Source of the DNA: Chamaea fasciata
Lineage: Eukaryota > Chordata > Aves > Passeriformes > Sylviidae
Length of the DNA: 64,000 nt
Assembly: GCA_029207755.1 (NCBI GenBank)
Contig: JARCOQ010000002.1
Location: forward strand, 113,385,745-113,449,744
Reading direction: 5' to 3'
Shown here: positions 56,561-64,000 of the stretch, one piece after another
How positions within the stretch are numbered: position 1 is the first letter of the stretch
Layout of the letters: each line of letters opens with the position of its first letter
The notes under the pieces: generated by a model
Seen by the model: the letters and a program-made list of their open reading frames with translations, nothing else
Database searches by the model: none
What the model was told of the DNA's origin: nothing
Made by a program: the position numbers and the translations under genes

Positions 56561-57173
56561 TCACAGCATCGCCCCCCGGAACCGGCTCTCGGTGCCTCGC
56601 CGCGGGTCCCGGACGGGCTGTCCCGGTCGGGGAAGGCGGAGGCAGCGCCAGCAGCCCCGTTGTTCCCGGGGGCGATCAGAGCAGCCCGGCTCTCCCCCGC
56701 CGCCCTCAGCGCCGCCGCCAGCCGCGCTCGACCCCGCCCCCGGTGCGCGTCACCGCCGCCTTCCTCGCGCGATCCTTCCGCGCCTCCTCCTCCTCCTCCC
56801 CTTCTCCTCACCGGGCGCCTTCCCCGCCATCCCCCCTCCCGCCCCGCCGCCCACCCCGCCGCTCTGCGGGTGTATTCCCCGCGGCCGCACGCCTTCACCG
56901 CTGTCCCGCCGGCGCACCCGGTACTGCGGGGACTATTTTCCACCGCCCCCCCCCCCCCCCCGCGGGCGCTCCCGGCGGAGGTGTCAGCGGCGGCGCCGTG
57001 GCGGGTGGTGCGGCGGCGATGGCGGCGGCGCCGCCGAGGCTGCGCTGAGGGGGGAGAAGGAGGGAGGGAGCGCTGAGGGGAGCGGGGGGGCGGCCGTGAG
57101 GGGAGGGAGGAAGGGAGGGAGGGGAGGCGCTGACAGCGCCGTGCCGAGCCGGGCCCGCCGCCCTCAGCCCGCC
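56560..57173 (+). promoter_or_regulatory. BRWD1 CpG island and 5' region
   Basis: Very GC- and CpG-rich from about 56510 to 57540, TATA-less, with a C14-17 run near 56945-56960. The island continues through coding exons 1 and 2. The transcription start cannot be placed from sequence alone. Confidence 0.75.

Positions 57174-64000
<6,827 letters not shown>

Overview
The window reads as a piece of bird chromosome. About twenty truncated LINE fragments of the chicken repeat 1 (CR1) type are scattered through it, several still ending in the tell-tale ATTCTGTG-type 3' repeats, and the exon-intron genes match the block that lies on human 21q22.2 (SH3BGR, LCA5L, GET1/WRB, HMGN1, BRWD1). Order and relative orientation are the same as in human, read in the opposite direction. 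I cannot name the species; CR1 density and intron sizes are compatible with any neognath bird.

Layout from left to right. 1975-26316, minus strand: SH3BGR, a small thioredoxin-fold protein with an acidic tail, five confident or likely coding exons in about 24 kb. 26317-30916: SH3BGR promoter, the presumed head-to-head start of LCA5L, and a 51/55-bp minisatellite. 30917-41471, plus strand: LCA5L (lebercilin-like), seven coding exons with the far N-terminus unresolved. 43484-48886, minus strand: GET1 (WRB), complete, five exons, 170 aa, convergent with LCA5L. 48887-49195: a CpG-rich bidirectional promoter. 49196-53118, plus strand: HMGN1, complete, six exons, 102 aa. 56060-57173: CpG island and 5' region of BRWD1. 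57174 to beyond the right edge, plus strand: the first eight coding exons of BRWD1 (281 codons, into the third WD repeat).

The genes are unrelated in function: SH3BGR (muscle-enriched redox-fold adaptor), LCA5L (ciliary coiled-coil family), GET1 (ER receptor for tail-anchored protein insertion), HMGN1 (nucleosome-binding protein) and BRWD1 (WD40/bromodomain chromatin reader). Their grouping is conserved vertebrate synteny, not an operon. Exon junctions were set by hand using GT-AG sites and reading phase, and every confident junction is phase-consistent.

The most unusual non-coding items are an uninterrupted 507-bp (GGAA)n tract in GET1 intron 2, a two-step 51/55-bp minisatellite upstream of LCA5L, a perfect 18-bp-arm hairpin and a strong CTCF-like site in LCA5L introns, and a tandem CAG acceptor in LCA5L. 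I found no tRNA, rRNA, CRISPR, intact transposon or clearly novel gene system. Most long open frames that do not belong to the five genes lie in CR1, CpG islands or tandem repeats and are not genes.
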